Source: JASHVB01 sp963762885 (GTDB taxonomy: Bacteria > Pseudomonadota > Alphaproteobacteria > Acetobacterales > Acetobacteraceae). Taken from it: DNA of 64,000 bases. The notes under the pieces are model-generated. The model made no database searches. It saw only the letters and a program-made list of their open reading frames with translations, and was not told where the DNA came from. Made by a program: the position numbers and the translations under genes. Shown piece after piece: positions 53,108-63,634 of this stretch. How positions within the stretch are numbered: position 1 is the first letter of the stretch; every line of letters starts with the position of its first letter. The stretch spans positions 1 to 64,000 of the forward strand of contig CAVXNH010000053.1 of NCBI GenBank assembly GCA_963762885.1, written 5' to 3'.

Positions 53108-54103
53108 CTATTGGCCGAGCACCTGCTTCGTCCAGCGATCGACGAGGCGCTGCTTGTTCGCGGCCGCGAAGGACGAGTCGACCGCGATCAGCTTGATCTT
53201 GGCGAGAGAGGGGACGCCAAGGCCGGCGCTAACGTCAGTGCGGACCGGCAGGAAGTAGGTCTTGCTGGCGCTGAGCGCGCCCTGTCCGGCGGCGGAGGTT
53301 ATCCAGTCCACCAGTTTTTTGGCGTCGGCCACATCCTGCGCACCCTTCAGGATCGACATCGCCGCGACCTCGTAGCCGACCCCCTCCCTGGGGAACACGA
53401 CCTGCACCGGATAGCCTTCGTCCGCGAGCTTGAGGAAGCCTGGCGTGAACTGGATGGCCAGCGGGGTCTCACCGACTCCGAGGGCGCCGCTCGGGGCGGT
53501 GCCACTCTGGGTATAGGTCTGAATGTTAGGGCTGATCGCCTTGAGGTAGTCGAAGGCCGCGTCCTCGCCGCGCTCCTGGATCAGGGTCAGGATGATCGAA
53601 TAGGCGGTGCCCGACGATTGCGGCGACGGCATCTCGATCAGGCCCTTGTAGGCCGGGTTCTTCAGGTCTTCCCATGACGCTGGCACCGGGGCCTTGCGGC
53701 GTTGCAGGATGTCGGTGCGCACGCCGAAGGCCAGTGGGTTGGTGTAGATGGCGTACCAGTAGCCTTCCTTGTCCTTGAATTGGTCCGGCAGAGCGGCGGC
53801 GTTCGGCGACACGTAGGGCTCGGTCAGGCCGCGCTCCTTGGCGAGGATGTGGTTCTCGCTCGGCGCGCCGAACCAGACATCGGCTTGCGGGCGAGCCTTT
53901 TCAGCCTCGATGCGCGACATTGCCGGGCCGGACGAGAGGAACACCATCTGGGTCTTGACCCCGGTGGCCTTGGTGAAGGCGTCGAGCAGCAGCTTGGCAT
54001 TTTCCTCGTCGACGCTGGAATAAACCGTCAGCGCTTGGGCCGTGTTGATTGCCAGAAACGACGTGAATGCCGCGGCAACAAGCATTCTGATGGGGATGTG
54101 CAT
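53108..54103 (-). CDS. ABC substrate-binding protein, Fbp/Afu type (system 3)
   Basis: A 331-residue periplasmic protein with a Sec signal (MHIPIRMLVAAAFTSFLAINTAQA). The mature part starts LTVYSSVDEENAKLLLDAF and has ADVWFGAPSENHIL, MPSPQSSGTAYSIIL and PREGVGYEVAAMSILKGAQDV. At the tyrosine-pair position it has IQFTPGFLKLA, so a metal site of the FbpA kind is absent here too. The permease gene follows after 9 bp. A divergent metallophosphoesterase gene begins 156 bp upstream. Confidence 0.9.
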   Translation of the reverse strand: MHIPIRMLVAAAFTSFLAINTAQALTVYSSVDEENAKLLLDAFTKATGVKTQMVFLSSGPAMSRIEAEKARPQADVWFGAPSENHILAKERGLTEPYVSPNAAALPDQFKDKEGYWYAIYTNPLAFGVRTDILQRRKAPVPASWEDLKNPAYKGLIEMPSPQSSGTAYSIILTLIQERGEDAAFDYLKAISPNIQTYTQSGTAPSGALGVGETPLAIQFTPGFLKLADEGYPVQVVFPREGVGYEVAAMSILKGAQDVADAKKLVDWITSAAGQGALSASKTYFLPVRTDVSAGLGVPSLAKIKLIAVDSSFAAANKQRLVDRWTKQVLGQ

Positions 54104-54258
54104 TAATTGTCTCTCTGTTTCCTCGTTTTTTGTTTGCTATCACCCCTGATCAGCTGCGGCAATCGGATGGCAAGCAGGGGGGCGATGCTTTCTCTGCCTA
54201 GCTCGCCTTCCCTGGGGAGCCCGTGTCAGACTTCGGGCGTCCCCCGGAGGAGTTCACA

Positions 54259-54915
54259 ATGCGTCTTGCCGTCATCTCAGACATTCACGCCAACCTGGCC
54301 GCGTTGGAAGCCGTTCTGGACGATATTGCCACCAAAAGCCCCGACGCCACCATCAATCTGGGCGACTGCGTGTCGGGTCCACTGTGGCCGCGGGAAACGA
54401 TGGAATTGCTCGAACTCCGATGCATTCCGTCGGTGCGAGGCAACCACGACCGATTTTTGCGCGACCGTCCGGTGGAACGGCTAGCCGTCTCCGACCGATT
54501 CGCGCACGACTCGCTCGGCGAGGCCTGGATCGGGAAACTGTACGAATTGCCCGTGACCATCGACGTCAACGCCGAGGTCTACGCGGTGCACGGTACACCA
54601 ACCGACGATGAAACTTACCTGCTGGAAGACACCGATTCCGGCCGCATGGCGCCCTCGCCCCGCGCCGCCGTCATCGAACGGTTGGGCGAGGCGATGACCC
54701 GCGCGGTGGTGCTGTGCGGCCACAGCCACCGCCAGTCTGTGACCCAAATTCCAGGCGGTCCGCTGATCCTGAACCCGGGCACCGTGGGATGCCCTGTGTC
54801 ACCGGACAATCGGCTTGCCCTTTCACTGGAGTTCCGCTCGCCGCACGCGCGATACGCCATCCTGAACTCGGCGTGCCGGTCAGTGGGGCGCAGAATTGTT
54901 TGCCTTACCGTATGA
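54259..54915 (+). CDS. Calcineurin-like metallophosphoesterase
   Basis: A 218-residue protein from ATG 54259 with GGAGGAG just upstream. The dinuclear metal motifs are in order: DIHAN (SDIHANLAALE), GDCV (NLGDCVSGPL), GNHD (VRGNHDRFL), then VHGTP and GHSHR (CGHSHRQSV). It matches the YfcE/MJ0936 subgroup that hydrolyses phosphodiesters or phosphomonoesters. Divergence from the third importer raises the possibility that it acts on a phosphorylated solute, but this is only positional. Confidence 0.92.
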   Translation: MRLAVISDIHANLAALEAVLDDIATKSPDATINLGDCVSGPLWPRETMELLELRCIPSVRGNHDRFLRDRPVERLAVSDRFAHDSLGEAWIGKLYELPVTIDVNAEVYAVHGTPTDDETYLLEDTDSGRMAPSPRAAVIERLGEAMTRAVVLCGHSHRQSVTQIPGGPLILNPGTVGCPVSPDNRLALSLEFRSPHARYAILNSACRSVGRRIVCLTV

Positions 54916-55025
54916 TTGGGAGCGAGCGGCGGCGCGGGCGGAGAACGTTGCTTCCGCAGCATGGCGCGACGCTCTGACCGTTGGATCGGTCACATGACGG
55001 CAGCCATGAAGGAAAGGACAAGCTG

Positions 55026-55901
55026 ATGAGCGACGTGGCAACAACGACGACGCCAGCGCAGCCGAAGAGCGAGCGGGTCACGATTGGCGGGCTGCAACTG
55101 CACTACCTCGATTGGGGCAATGCGGCGGCGCCGCCGCTCGTCTGCGTGCACGGTTATACAGGCAGCGCTGACGCGTTCAACGGCTTCGCGCGCCATTTCC
55201 GCGATCGCTTCCATATCGTCGCGCTGGATGTGCGCGGCCACGGCGAGAGTGCGTGGTCGCCGGACGGTGCCTACACTTATCGTGACCAGGCCGGCGATCT
55301 TGCAGCCTTCGCCGACCAGCTCGGCCTCGGCCAATTCGTCCTGCTCGGCACCTCGATGGGCGGCATCATCGCGATGACCTATGCGATGGAGCACCGCGAG
55401 CGGTTACGGGCCCTGGTGCTGAACGACGTCGGGCCGGACGTCGAACACGGGAGCCAGCGCATCACGCAGATGGTCGGAAGCCGGCCGGACGAGTTCGCGA
55501 CATTGGACGACGCGATGGCCTATCGCCGCGAAGCTTCGCCGATCGTCGCCGGGCGCGACGCCGCCGACCAGCGCGAACTGGCGCTTGGCGTGCTGCGACA
55601 GCGACCAGACGGTAAATGGGGCTGGAAAATGGATCCGGCCTATATTCGCCAGCGCGTCGAACGCGGCGCGCCTGTCCGCCCCGACTTGTGGCCGGCGCTG
55701 TCGCAGGTGGCCTGTCCGGCCTTGGTCGTATGGGGCACCGACAGCGACGTGCTATCGAAGGCGCAGGCGCAGCGCATGGTAGAAACCCTTCCGCAGGGCA
55801 AATTGTTGGCGGTCCCCAGCGTCGGACATGCCCCGAGCCTTGTGGAGCCGGCCTCGCTCGACGGACTCGAACGTTTCCTCCTTGATGTGCTTCCGCGGTA
55901 G
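55026..55901 (+). CDS. Alpha/beta-fold hydrolase
   Basis: A 291-residue protein from ATG 55026. The oxyanion motif is VCVHGYTGSADAF, the nucleophile elbow LLGTSMGGIIAM, an acid is in VVWGTDSDVLS and the His in VPSVGHAPSLVEP. This is the general esterase/C-C hydrolase/haloperoxidase class. The substrate is unknown. It lies 110 bp after the phosphoesterase gene on the same strand. Confidence 0.92.
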   Translation: MSDVATTTTPAQPKSERVTIGGLQLHYLDWGNAAAPPLVCVHGYTGSADAFNGFARHFRDRFHIVALDVRGHGESAWSPDGAYTYRDQAGDLAAFADQLGLGQFVLLGTSMGGIIAMTYAMEHRERLRALVLNDVGPDVEHGSQRITQMVGSRPDEFATLDDAMAYRREASPIVAGRDAADQRELALGVLRQRPDGKWGWKMDPAYIRQRVERGAPVRPDLWPALSQVACPALVVWGTDSDVLSKAQAQRMVETLPQGKLLAVPSVGHAPSLVEPASLDGLERFLLDVLPR

Positions 55902-56550
55902 GGGTCACCATACGATTTGTTCAAAACTGCACGCTTCGTCCTGGCTCTCAGAATTCGGACTGACGCGGGTAAACCCTTCAGTCGTGTCACCAGCCGCCGA
56001 ACCGGTGATCTGAATCACCAACGACGGGCCGAACGGCCTCTCGGAAAGGGGGTGGCCGGTAGCAGCCGGACCTCGACCAACCTTGAGTGCATGACCACGA
56101 TTTTACCAGGGATCACGCATCGAGTGTCCAGGCTATCATATCAGGCGATCTTATCAGATGGCCTTCTTCTTTGAAGAAGCCGACCTTGTCCATTTCTGGC
56201 GCGACCAGCGGATCAGCAGGCACTCTTTCCGGACCAATCTCGCCCGTTCCATGTGCCGGCGTTCTGGGCTCCAGGATCAACGTATGCACGATTGCCATAA
56301 CGCCGCCACTGGCAAGCCCGCCCCGGAGCGGCGTTTGAATTACGAGTGGGTCATCTTCCGGCCCCCGACTCATCGTATTTGACCTGCAGGCTGATCCGGT
56401 GCGCTGCGGGATCATTCTTGCGGCCCGGCAAGGCGTATCCGCGCAAGCGCCGTACCAAAGACATAAGTTTCCCTGGCGTGCGCATCAGTAGCACGGCCAG
56501 AGCATCAGCCTGCCGCTGGCGCGCCGTATGCACCACGGAATGCTGCCAGA
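55902..56550. other. Intergenic region with no confident gene
   Basis: About 650 bp between the hydrolase and the TauE/SafE gene. A 100-codon minus-strand frame at 56113-56415 contains protein-like sequence (GGVMAIVHTLILEPRTPAHG, APEMDKVGFFKEEGHLIR) that could be the remnant of a lost gene, but no family is recognised. Base composition is slightly lower in GC than the neighbours. Confidence 0.35.
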
Positions 56551-57273
56551 TCATTTGAACATCAGCGCCAGACCGCCCGCTGCCGTAACGCCCATTGCAA
56601 CCCTCACAAACGACTGGTGGGTGAACGCACGAAAAACGCGAGTGCCCAGCCATGACCCGCAGATGACGGGGCCGATAAGCAGTGCATAGTTCTGCATCAC
56701 GACGTGGTCGATGGCGTTGTGCTGCCAAAGCAAAATGCCGGACGATAGCTGGATAATCAGAATGAACGGCTGCATGACCGCGCGCTGGCGCTCTTTCGTC
56801 ATCCCACGGGCGGCACACCAGATCGTTGGTATGGGCGCCGAGACGCCGGTCAGGCCGCCGCAAAGGCCGCCGGCAAGGCCGGCCAGGACTTCAACGCCCG
56901 GATGCTGCGTCGCCAGCCGTACGTGAGGCTTGCACAGCCACCATGCGCTCGCACCGGCAATGACAGCGCCGGAAATCGCACCGAACACGTGCTTGTCGAT
57001 AACGCTGAGCAGGGCGAGCCCCACGGGCACCGCGGCGACGCCGGCAACTACCAGAGGCCATCGCACGGTGTACTTGATGTCCCGGCGCAGCGAAATCATG
57101 CTGATGACCTGGCCTGTCAGAGAGCAAAGCGCGGTTAGCGCCACAGTCCTGATGGGATCGAAAACCAGCATGAACAGGGGCGTTGCCACGGTTGGAAAAC
57201 CCACACCCGTCATGCCCGAGACCCCGCTGGCGACAAGTATGCCACTGATGAGCCAGACCGACTCGGCAGTCAT
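56551..57273 (-). CDS. Sulfite exporter TauE/SafE family permease
   Basis: A 240-residue membrane protein with about seven to eight helices. TauE-typical parts are SGVSGMTGVGFPTVATPLFMLV at the first half and LAGLAGGLCGGLTGVSAPIPTIWCAA at the start of the second half, showing the internal duplication of the family. These carriers export or import sulfite, sulfoacetate or other organic anions. It stands alone, and the 307-bp gap beyond its start holds nothing recognisable except the promoter of the divergent regulator gene. Confidence 0.9.
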   Translation of the reverse strand: MTAESVWLISGILVASGVSGMTGVGFPTVATPLFMLVFDPIRTVALTALCSLTGQVISMISLRRDIKYTVRWPLVVAGVAAVPVGLALLSVIDKHVFGAISGAVIAGASAWWLCKPHVRLATQHPGVEVLAGLAGGLCGGLTGVSAPIPTIWCAARGMTKERQRAVMQPFILIIQLSSGILLWQHNAIDHVVMQNYALLIGPVICGSWLGTRVFRAFTHQSFVRVAMGVTAAGGLALMFK

Positions 57274-57580
57274 GCTGGATTACTCGCGGCGGCCGACGGG
57301 CCAGCAAGCGGACTCAGCCAGGCAGGGTCGTCCCTTTCGCTCGGCCGCGCGAATAATCCTTCGGTTGGCCGCTGGTGCAACACACATGCGGCCGCTGGGG
57401 TAGTCGGTGTCCGACTCCGGCATCGCTGCATGGCATGTCCTCCATTGTGCACCGTGGTGGCTTCGGTGACACCCGGGCAATCATCCCAAGTGATCGAACC
57501 GCATTTGGCTTCCTTCTGTCTTGATGCCTGGCTGAAATTTCGCTGAAAGTATTTGGCGGCCCATTGCGCAGAGCGGGTGA

Positions 57581-60500
57581 ATGAAGCACCATACGTACTG
57601 GTTTGATCGCTTTCTCCTCGATCTCCAGCGCGGCGTGCTGCTGGCGGACGGCGTGGAATGCCGCCTGCGGCCTAAGACCTTTGCGTTGCTGCAACTGCTG
57701 GTAGAAAATCCCGGACGCCTGATCGATCGTGATGAAATCATGCAGGCCGTGTGGCCGGGCCTGTTCGTCACCGACGACAGCATTGCGCAATGCGTGCGGG
57801 ACATCCGCCGCAACCTGAACGATTCCGACCAGCGGTTTTTGCGCACGATGAAAGGACGCGGCTACCGCTTCGTGGCGTCGGTTGCGACGGAGCCGCAGCA
57901 AGGCGTCGTGGCGCCGCCGCCGCCCCTGGACGCCTCGCGAGCCGCCGCGATGGCGTCAGACACCGACGCCGAATACCGCCAGATCAGCGCGATGTCTTGC
58001 GAGCTGATCGGCCTCGCCGTTCCAACCGACGGCGCCGATCTGGAAACATTGCGAGAGACGGTCGTCGCCCTTCAGCAGCGTGTCTCGGAAGTCGCCGCAA
58101 GTCATAATGGAGTTATCGCCAATCGCCACGGGAACACGCTGCTCATCCTGTTCGGTTACCCCGCGGCGCATGAGCACAACGCTGAACAAGCTGTTCGTGC
58201 AGGCCTCGAACTATGCGCCGTGGCCAGTGCCGCGGGACCGGGAGAAGGCGGGTTGTCGGGATGCCGCATCGGTGTGGCAACCAGCGTGGTGATCATTGGC
58301 AGCCGGGTCGCGGACGGCGAGCTTGCACCGCAGAACATTGTCGGCAACGCACCTATCCTGGCCGCGCGGCTGCAATCGTCGGCGCAACCTAACGCGATGC
58401 TGATCGATGCAGTCACCCGGCGCCTGGTCGGCAACCTGTTCGACTGTCGCGATGCCGGCACGATTGTGGCCCCCCGCGGCGGCGAACCGGTGCAGTGTTG
58501 GCATGTGGTGGGAGCGCGCGCCGGCGAAAGCCGCTACGAAGCGTTACGTGGGCCGGTGCTGGGGCCGCTGATTGGCCGCGATGAGGAGATCGATCTGCTG
58601 TTGCGCCGCTGGCGCCGTGCCCAGATGGGCGACTGCCAGGTGGTGCTGATCTCTGGCGAACCCGGCATAGGCAAATCGCGCTTGACCGCCGAGCTCGAAC
58701 AACGTGTCAAAACCGAGCGCCATGTGCGCCTGCGCTATTTTTGCTCACCCTATCACCAGGGCAGCGCGCTTTACCCGCTTGCCGATCAGTTCGGGCGAGC
58801 ATCCGGGTTTGCGCCTCATGATTCGCCTGCCGCCAAACTGGAAAAACTCGAGGCATTGCTTGCTCGCACCCCGACACCCGACGAGGACGTGGCATTCATC
58901 GCCGATCTGCTGTCGCTGCGGATCGCAGAGCGCCGCCCTCTCCCCCACCTCAGCCCACAGCGCAAGAAAGAACGCACACTGGAAGCGCTAATTCGGCAGC
59001 TCGAAGGTTTGGCGCGCCGGCAGCCGGTGCTGGTGGTGTTCGAGGACGCACATTGGGCCGATCCGACCTCGCGCGAATTGCTCGACCTCATCGTCGAGCG
59101 GATCCGCAACCTGCCGGTATTGCTGATCCTGACGTTCCGCCCCGAATTCCAACCGATTTGGACCGGCCAGCCGCAAGTGACAATGCTCACCCTCAGGCGC
59201 CTGGACCAGCGCGATCGGAGCGGCCTGGTCATGCAGATCGCCGGCGGCAGGGCACTGCCCGACGACGTCGTCGCTCAGTTGGTCCACCGCAGCGACGGCG
59301 TGCCACTGTTTATCGAGGAATTAACCAAGAGCTTTCTGGAGAGCGGCGTCCCAAGGGTGGGAATCCCCACGACGCTGCACGATTCGCTGATTGCGCGAAC
59401 TCGACCGTTTGGGGGCCGCGCGACAGGTGGCGCAGATGGCCGCCGTGATAGGGCGCCAGTTCTCCTACGGACTGCTGCATGCCGTCTCTGATCTTCCCGA
59501 GGACGAGCTGCATGCGGCTCTCGCGCGTCTGGTCGCGTCGGAGCTGGTGACCCAGCGCGGCACGCCTCCCGACGCCATCTACTCCTTCAAGCATGCCCTG
59601 ATTCAGGATGCCGCGCGCAGCAGTCTGCTACGGAACACGCGGCAGAAGTTTCACGTGCGGATTACTGAAGTGCTTGCGGCCGATTTCCCGGAACTGATGG
59701 ACAGCCAACCAGAGCTGTTCGCCCAGCATTATGCAGAAGCCGGACTGGTGGAAAAATCCGTCGCCTGGTGGGGCAAGGCGGGCCGCAGATCAGCCGAACG
59801 ATCGTCGTTCGCGGAAGCGGCCTCGCAATATCAAAACGCGGTCGACCAGCTCGCGCTATTGCCCGACGCGCCCGAACGCCGGCAGCAGGAGCTCGAGTTT
59901 CGCGTTGCGCTGGGTGCGGCCCTAAGGGTCGTCAAAGGCAATGCCGCACCGGAAACCGGGCGTGCCTTTGCCCGTGCGCGAAACTTGTGGGAACAACTGA
60001 ATTATCCGACGGAGTTCTTTCATGTCCCGGTGGGACAGGTGAATTATCACGCATTGCGCGGGGAACTCGATCTGGCGCTACAACTGAATGAGGAGTTGCT
60101 GCGTATCAGCGGCAGGCGCAACGATCCGGTTGGACGGCTGCTGTCGCATGTCTCTTTGGCGCAAACACTGATGTTTCGGGGGGAGTTCGCTTCGTCCAGC
60201 TCGCATTTCAAACAGGGACTCGCGCTTGATGACCCGCTCGCCCGTCGCTTGTTCGACGAATGGATGGCACGGGTCGGACGCGGGCAAGGCTTCTCGCTGG
60301 TGTCAGTCCATGGGAATTTGGGCATCGTCCAGTTCTGTCTCGGCTATCCGGATCAGGCTCTGGCCAAGATCAGGGCTATGGTCGCCGACGCTCAAACACT
60401 GGCGCATCCGCCATATCTGGTTTTGAGCCAGGTATTCAGTGCCATCTTGTTGTCGCTCGCCGGAGATGACGCCGCCCTGGACCGACAAGCGGCCGAACTG

Positions 60501-61055
60501 ACCGCAGCGGCGGTCGAGCAGGGCTTCCCATTATACCATGCCCAAGGAACGATCTTTCGCGGATGGGCCAAGGTCAGGCATGGCGATATATCGGAGGGGA
60601 TCGATCTGCTGCGCAAAGGTTTGAGCGCGTACCACGCCACCGGGTCAGAGGTGTGGATGCCGCAATATCGCGCCTTTCTGGCGATTGCATCCGAGATGAC
60701 CGGGCAAATAGACGAGGCCGCGGCGCTATGGGACGACGCATTGCACAATGTAGAACGGACAGGCGAGCGCTGGTTCGAAGCGGAGCTGAACCGACACAAA
60801 GGCGAACTTCTTCTGCGACAAAAACTTTTGGACCACGCCGAGGGGCTATTCGGCAAAGCCTTGCGTATCGCTCAGGAGCAGCAGGCAAAACTGTGGGAAT
60901 TGCGTGCGGCGGTCAGTCTCGCCCGTCTGCATCGTGACAAAGGCCGCCACGCGAATGCGCGCGCCGTCCTCGCCCCAGTCTACCAATGGTTTACCGAAGG
61001 CTTCGACACTGCTGACCTCAAGGAAGCAAAAGCGCTGCTCGACGAACTAGCGTAA
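57581..61055 (+). pseudogene. Winged-helix / cyclase-like / AAA ATPase / TPR regulator, frameshifted
   Basis: A protein of about 1157 residues. It begins with an OmpR-type winged helix (YWFDRFLLDLQRGVLL, DIRRNLNDSDQRFLRTMKG, residues 1-105). A class III cyclase-homology domain follows whose catalytic acids look lost: MSCELIG instead of the usual DLVG, and HGNTLLILFGYP instead of GDGxxxxFGYP. Next is an AAA domain with Walker A GEPGIGKSR and Walker B VVFEDAHWAD, and a long TPR region. Near 59395 an extra A (GCGCGAACTC) shifts the frame between LHDSLIAR and LDRLGAARQVAQ. Removing it restores continuity. It is probably a transcription-linked sensor of unknown ligand. Confidence 0.87.
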
Positions 61056-61238
61056 TTTGCCGAAACCCGGCCGAATTCCAGCGGAGGCAATCGTCTCGCC
61101 TGCGTCCAGGCCACCCGCTGGAAGACTGAATAGTCCGTCCGGCCAACCCGTGCCCTTCCGGCGCAGGAGGCAGATGTCCTCGCCCCTCATCAGGACCACG
61201 AACACTGATGCTGAGTACTTATGGCGAACCTTGGTCAT
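61047..61238 (-). pseudogene. Truncated Nudix hydrolase
   Basis: 63 codons: the N-terminal beta strands (YSASVFVVLMRGEDICLLRR, WPDGLFSLPAGGLDAGE) and only the first part of the Nudix box, which breaks off at ETIASAG before its REUxEE half. The end overlaps the 3' end of the large regulator gene. The rest of the enzyme is absent. Confidence 0.75.
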
Positions 61239-61423
61239 GCAGCCACCTTGCTATTCATTCGACACATTCCCACGATCCTGCGATCTCATGGCGTCGACGA
61301 CCAGCTCGCTACCGCCCGTTCCACATTAAGCGTTGGAGAGCCGATCAGAGCACTCACATCCGACCGGAGAAGGTGGAGAAAATCGCCGTTCTTGCTGTCG
61401 CGAGTTTCATACCACACGACGGA

Positions 61424-62314
61424 TCACCCAGTCCCCTCGGCAATTAGCCATTCCATGAATCTCGTCAGAGACGAGGTCTTATCAGCGTCGAATGGAACAA
61501 GGGCAACGTAGCTCTTCCGCGGCACGGTGATCGTGGGAAACGGCGCCAGCAGACGTCCCGCCGTCAGGTCGGCTTGAAGGACAGGCAATGGGCCTATCCC
61601 AAGCCCGAAACCATCCACGACTGCCTGGAGCGTGACGAAGAAATGGTCAAACACCCGCCGTCGCTGTTCGGCCGCATGCGGTAGCCCGGCACGATCGAGC
61701 CAATCAGTCCAATCGCCTTGTCGGGTCTCGGTCGAGAGCAGAACATGCCCCGCGATATCATCCAGCCGGCGTAGCGGGCGGCGTTCGAAGAGCGCCGGGC
61801 TCATGATCAGGGTATCGGCCTCGTCAAGGAACTGAACGGCGCGGTATTGCGGCCATGCATCCTGCGCCGCCGATCCGCGCCGAATGGCCACATCGAAACC
61901 GCCACGTAGCTCGTCGTGCAAGGTCGTCGCCGTGATGACCGCCACCTCGACCTCGGCTCGCTCTGCGTGGAAGCTGTCCAGGCGCGGAATAAGCCACCGC
62001 ATCGCGAACGTCGTCGGAGCACTGACCCGAAGGATCCGGCGAGCGTCCAGGCGGCCGCAGGCCTCGGCAGCGGTGATGACGCGATCGAAGGAGAGGCTGA
62101 CCTCCGCCGCGAAAGCGCTCGCCGCCGGCGTGGCCACCATGCGTCGCCCCATCCGAACGAACAGGCGTTGACCGAGCCAACTCTCCAACGCCGCGATCTG
62201 GCGGCTGACGGCGCCGTGGGTGAGGCCGAGTTCGGCCCCGGCTGCGGCATAGCTGCCGGTGCGGGCCGCGACCTCGAAGACGCGCAAGGCGTTGAGCGGA
62301 GGCAGGCGACGCAT
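61424..62314 (-). CDS. LysR-family transcriptional regulator (GcvA-like)
   Basis: A 296-residue LTTR. The N-terminal winged helix is LPPLNALRVFEVAARTGSYAAAGAELGLTHGAVSRQIAALE, followed by LGQRLFVRMGRRM. The ligand-binding domain has ITAAEACGRLDARRILRVSAP and the usual alpha/beta pattern. It diverges from the MFS gene with 96 bp between start codons, the classical arrangement for LysR control of a neighbour. The inducer is unknown but may be the compound handled by the MFS and PEP-mutase-family proteins. Confidence 0.93.
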   Translation of the reverse strand: MRRLPPLNALRVFEVAARTGSYAAAGAELGLTHGAVSRQIAALESWLGQRLFVRMGRRMVATPAASAFAAEVSLSFDRVITAAEACGRLDARRILRVSAPTTFAMRWLIPRLDSFHAERAEVEVAVITATTLHDELRGGFDVAIRRGSAAQDAWPQYRAVQFLDEADTLIMSPALFERRPLRRLDDIAGHVLLSTETRQGDWTDWLDRAGLPHAAEQRRRVFDHFFVTLQAVVDGFGLGIGPLPVLQADLTAGRLLAPFPTITVPRKSYVALVPFDADKTSSLTRFMEWLIAEGTG

Positions 62315-62410
62315 GGAACCCGTGAGGAAAACCGACAGTTCACGTGAATATCGAGAGACTAGTCACCAAAAACTCACGTGCATAGATTTCCCGGTCGAGG
62401 AGGACGAAGC

Positions 62411-63634
62411 ATGGAGAGCACGAGCACCGCAGCCTTAATACCAATCCGGCGGGGGGCCTGGTCTTCACCGCAGCGGCGCGCCCTCGCCGGAGCGTGCCTC
62501 GCCCATATGCTGCACGACGGCTACACGGATCAGTTGTATGCACTTCTGCCTGTCTGGCAGTCGGAGTTCGGCCTGTCCTATGCCGGTCTCGCGGTGGTTC
62601 GGGCACTCTACTACGGCACGATGGGCGGCTTACAGGTCCCGGGCGACAGGCTGATCGCCAGACTTGGCCCCCGCGCGGCGCTGGCCCTGGCGACCTTCGT
62701 CGCGGCTGCGGGATATCTTGTGATGGCCCTTCCGTGCGGGTTCCCGGGCCTGTGCGCTGGCCTGATCCTCGCCGGGATCGGATCGAGCGTACAGCACCCG
62801 CGCGCGTCGCTTCTGGTGACGAACGCATACGGGAAGGCCTCACGCGGGCCGCTCGGCATCTATAATTTTGCCGGTGATCTCGGCAAGTCCACCTTTCCGG
62901 CCGCGGTCGCGCTGCTGTTGACTGTCGTCGCCTGGCGGCCGGTCGTCGGTGTCATGGCTCTGGTCGGCCTGGCAGTGGCCGTCGCGTTGTTGGCCGTCGT
63001 GCCCCGGCACCCCTTCATCGCGCCGGTTGAGGACAAATCTACAGCAAACCGCCGAAGCGGCAGCGGTTTTGGTCTGCTCCTCACCATCGGCGCGCTCGAT
63101 ACAGCGACACGGATGGGCTATCTCCTGTTCCTGCCCTTTCTGCTGCGCAGCCGCGGCGGAACGGAGGCGCTGGTTGGCCTCGGGCTGGCCTTGCTATTCA
63201 TCGGCGGAGCGCTCGGCAAGGCGGCATGCGGTTGGCTCGGCCAGCACCTGGGTGTCGTGTGGAGCGTGATCCTCACCGAGGCCGCAACCGCATTGCTGAT
63301 GACAGCAACTCTGGTGCTCCCACTCCCGTCGATGCTCACGGTCCTTCCGCTTCTCGGCATCGTCCTCAACGGCACGTCGTCGGTCTTGTATGGCACTGTC
63401 CCAGATCTGGCACCCAAAGGCGATGTTGGCCGCGGGTTCGCGCTGTTCTACACGGGCGTGATCGGCGCCGGCGGCCTTGCGCCGATCGCCTACGGCGCGA
63501 TTGCCGATCATTCCAATCGGACCGTCGGTATCCTGGCCGCGGCTGTGACGGCGGCCGTGATAATACCGCTGGTGCTCGCTCTGAGGCCCATCCTGCAAGG
63601 CGGGCGCGGTGCATTGGCGGAGCAAGAGCCATGA
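62411..63634 (+). CDS. MFS transporter, fosmidomycin-resistance-like (Fsr) group
   Basis: A 407-residue MFS protein from ATG 62411 with GAGGAGGA upstream. Twelve helices are predicted by eye. LAHMLHDGYTDQLYALLPV and FGLSYAGLAVVRALYYGTMG in the first helices, and ASLLVTNAYGKASRGPLGIYNFAGDLG in the middle, are typical of the Fsr group. E. coli Fsr exports fosmidomycin, a phosphonate. Its stop overlaps the start of a PEP-mutase-family gene (ATGA), which supports a link to phosphonates. Confidence 0.9.
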   Translation: MESTSTAALIPIRRGAWSSPQRRALAGACLAHMLHDGYTDQLYALLPVWQSEFGLSYAGLAVVRALYYGTMGGLQVPGDRLIARLGPRAALALATFVAAAGYLVMALPCGFPGLCAGLILAGIGSSVQHPRASLLVTNAYGKASRGPLGIYNFAGDLGKSTFPAAVALLLTVVAWRPVVGVMALVGLAVAVALLAVVPRHPFIAPVEDKSTANRRSGSGFGLLLTIGALDTATRMGYLLFLPFLLRSRGGTEALVGLGLALLFIGGALGKAACGWLGQHLGVVWSVILTEAATALLMTATLVLPLPSMLTVLPLLGIVLNGTSSVLYGTVPDLAPKGDVGRGFALFYTGVIGAGGLAPIAYGAIADHSNRTVGILAAAVTAAVIIPLVLALRPILQGGRGALAEQEP

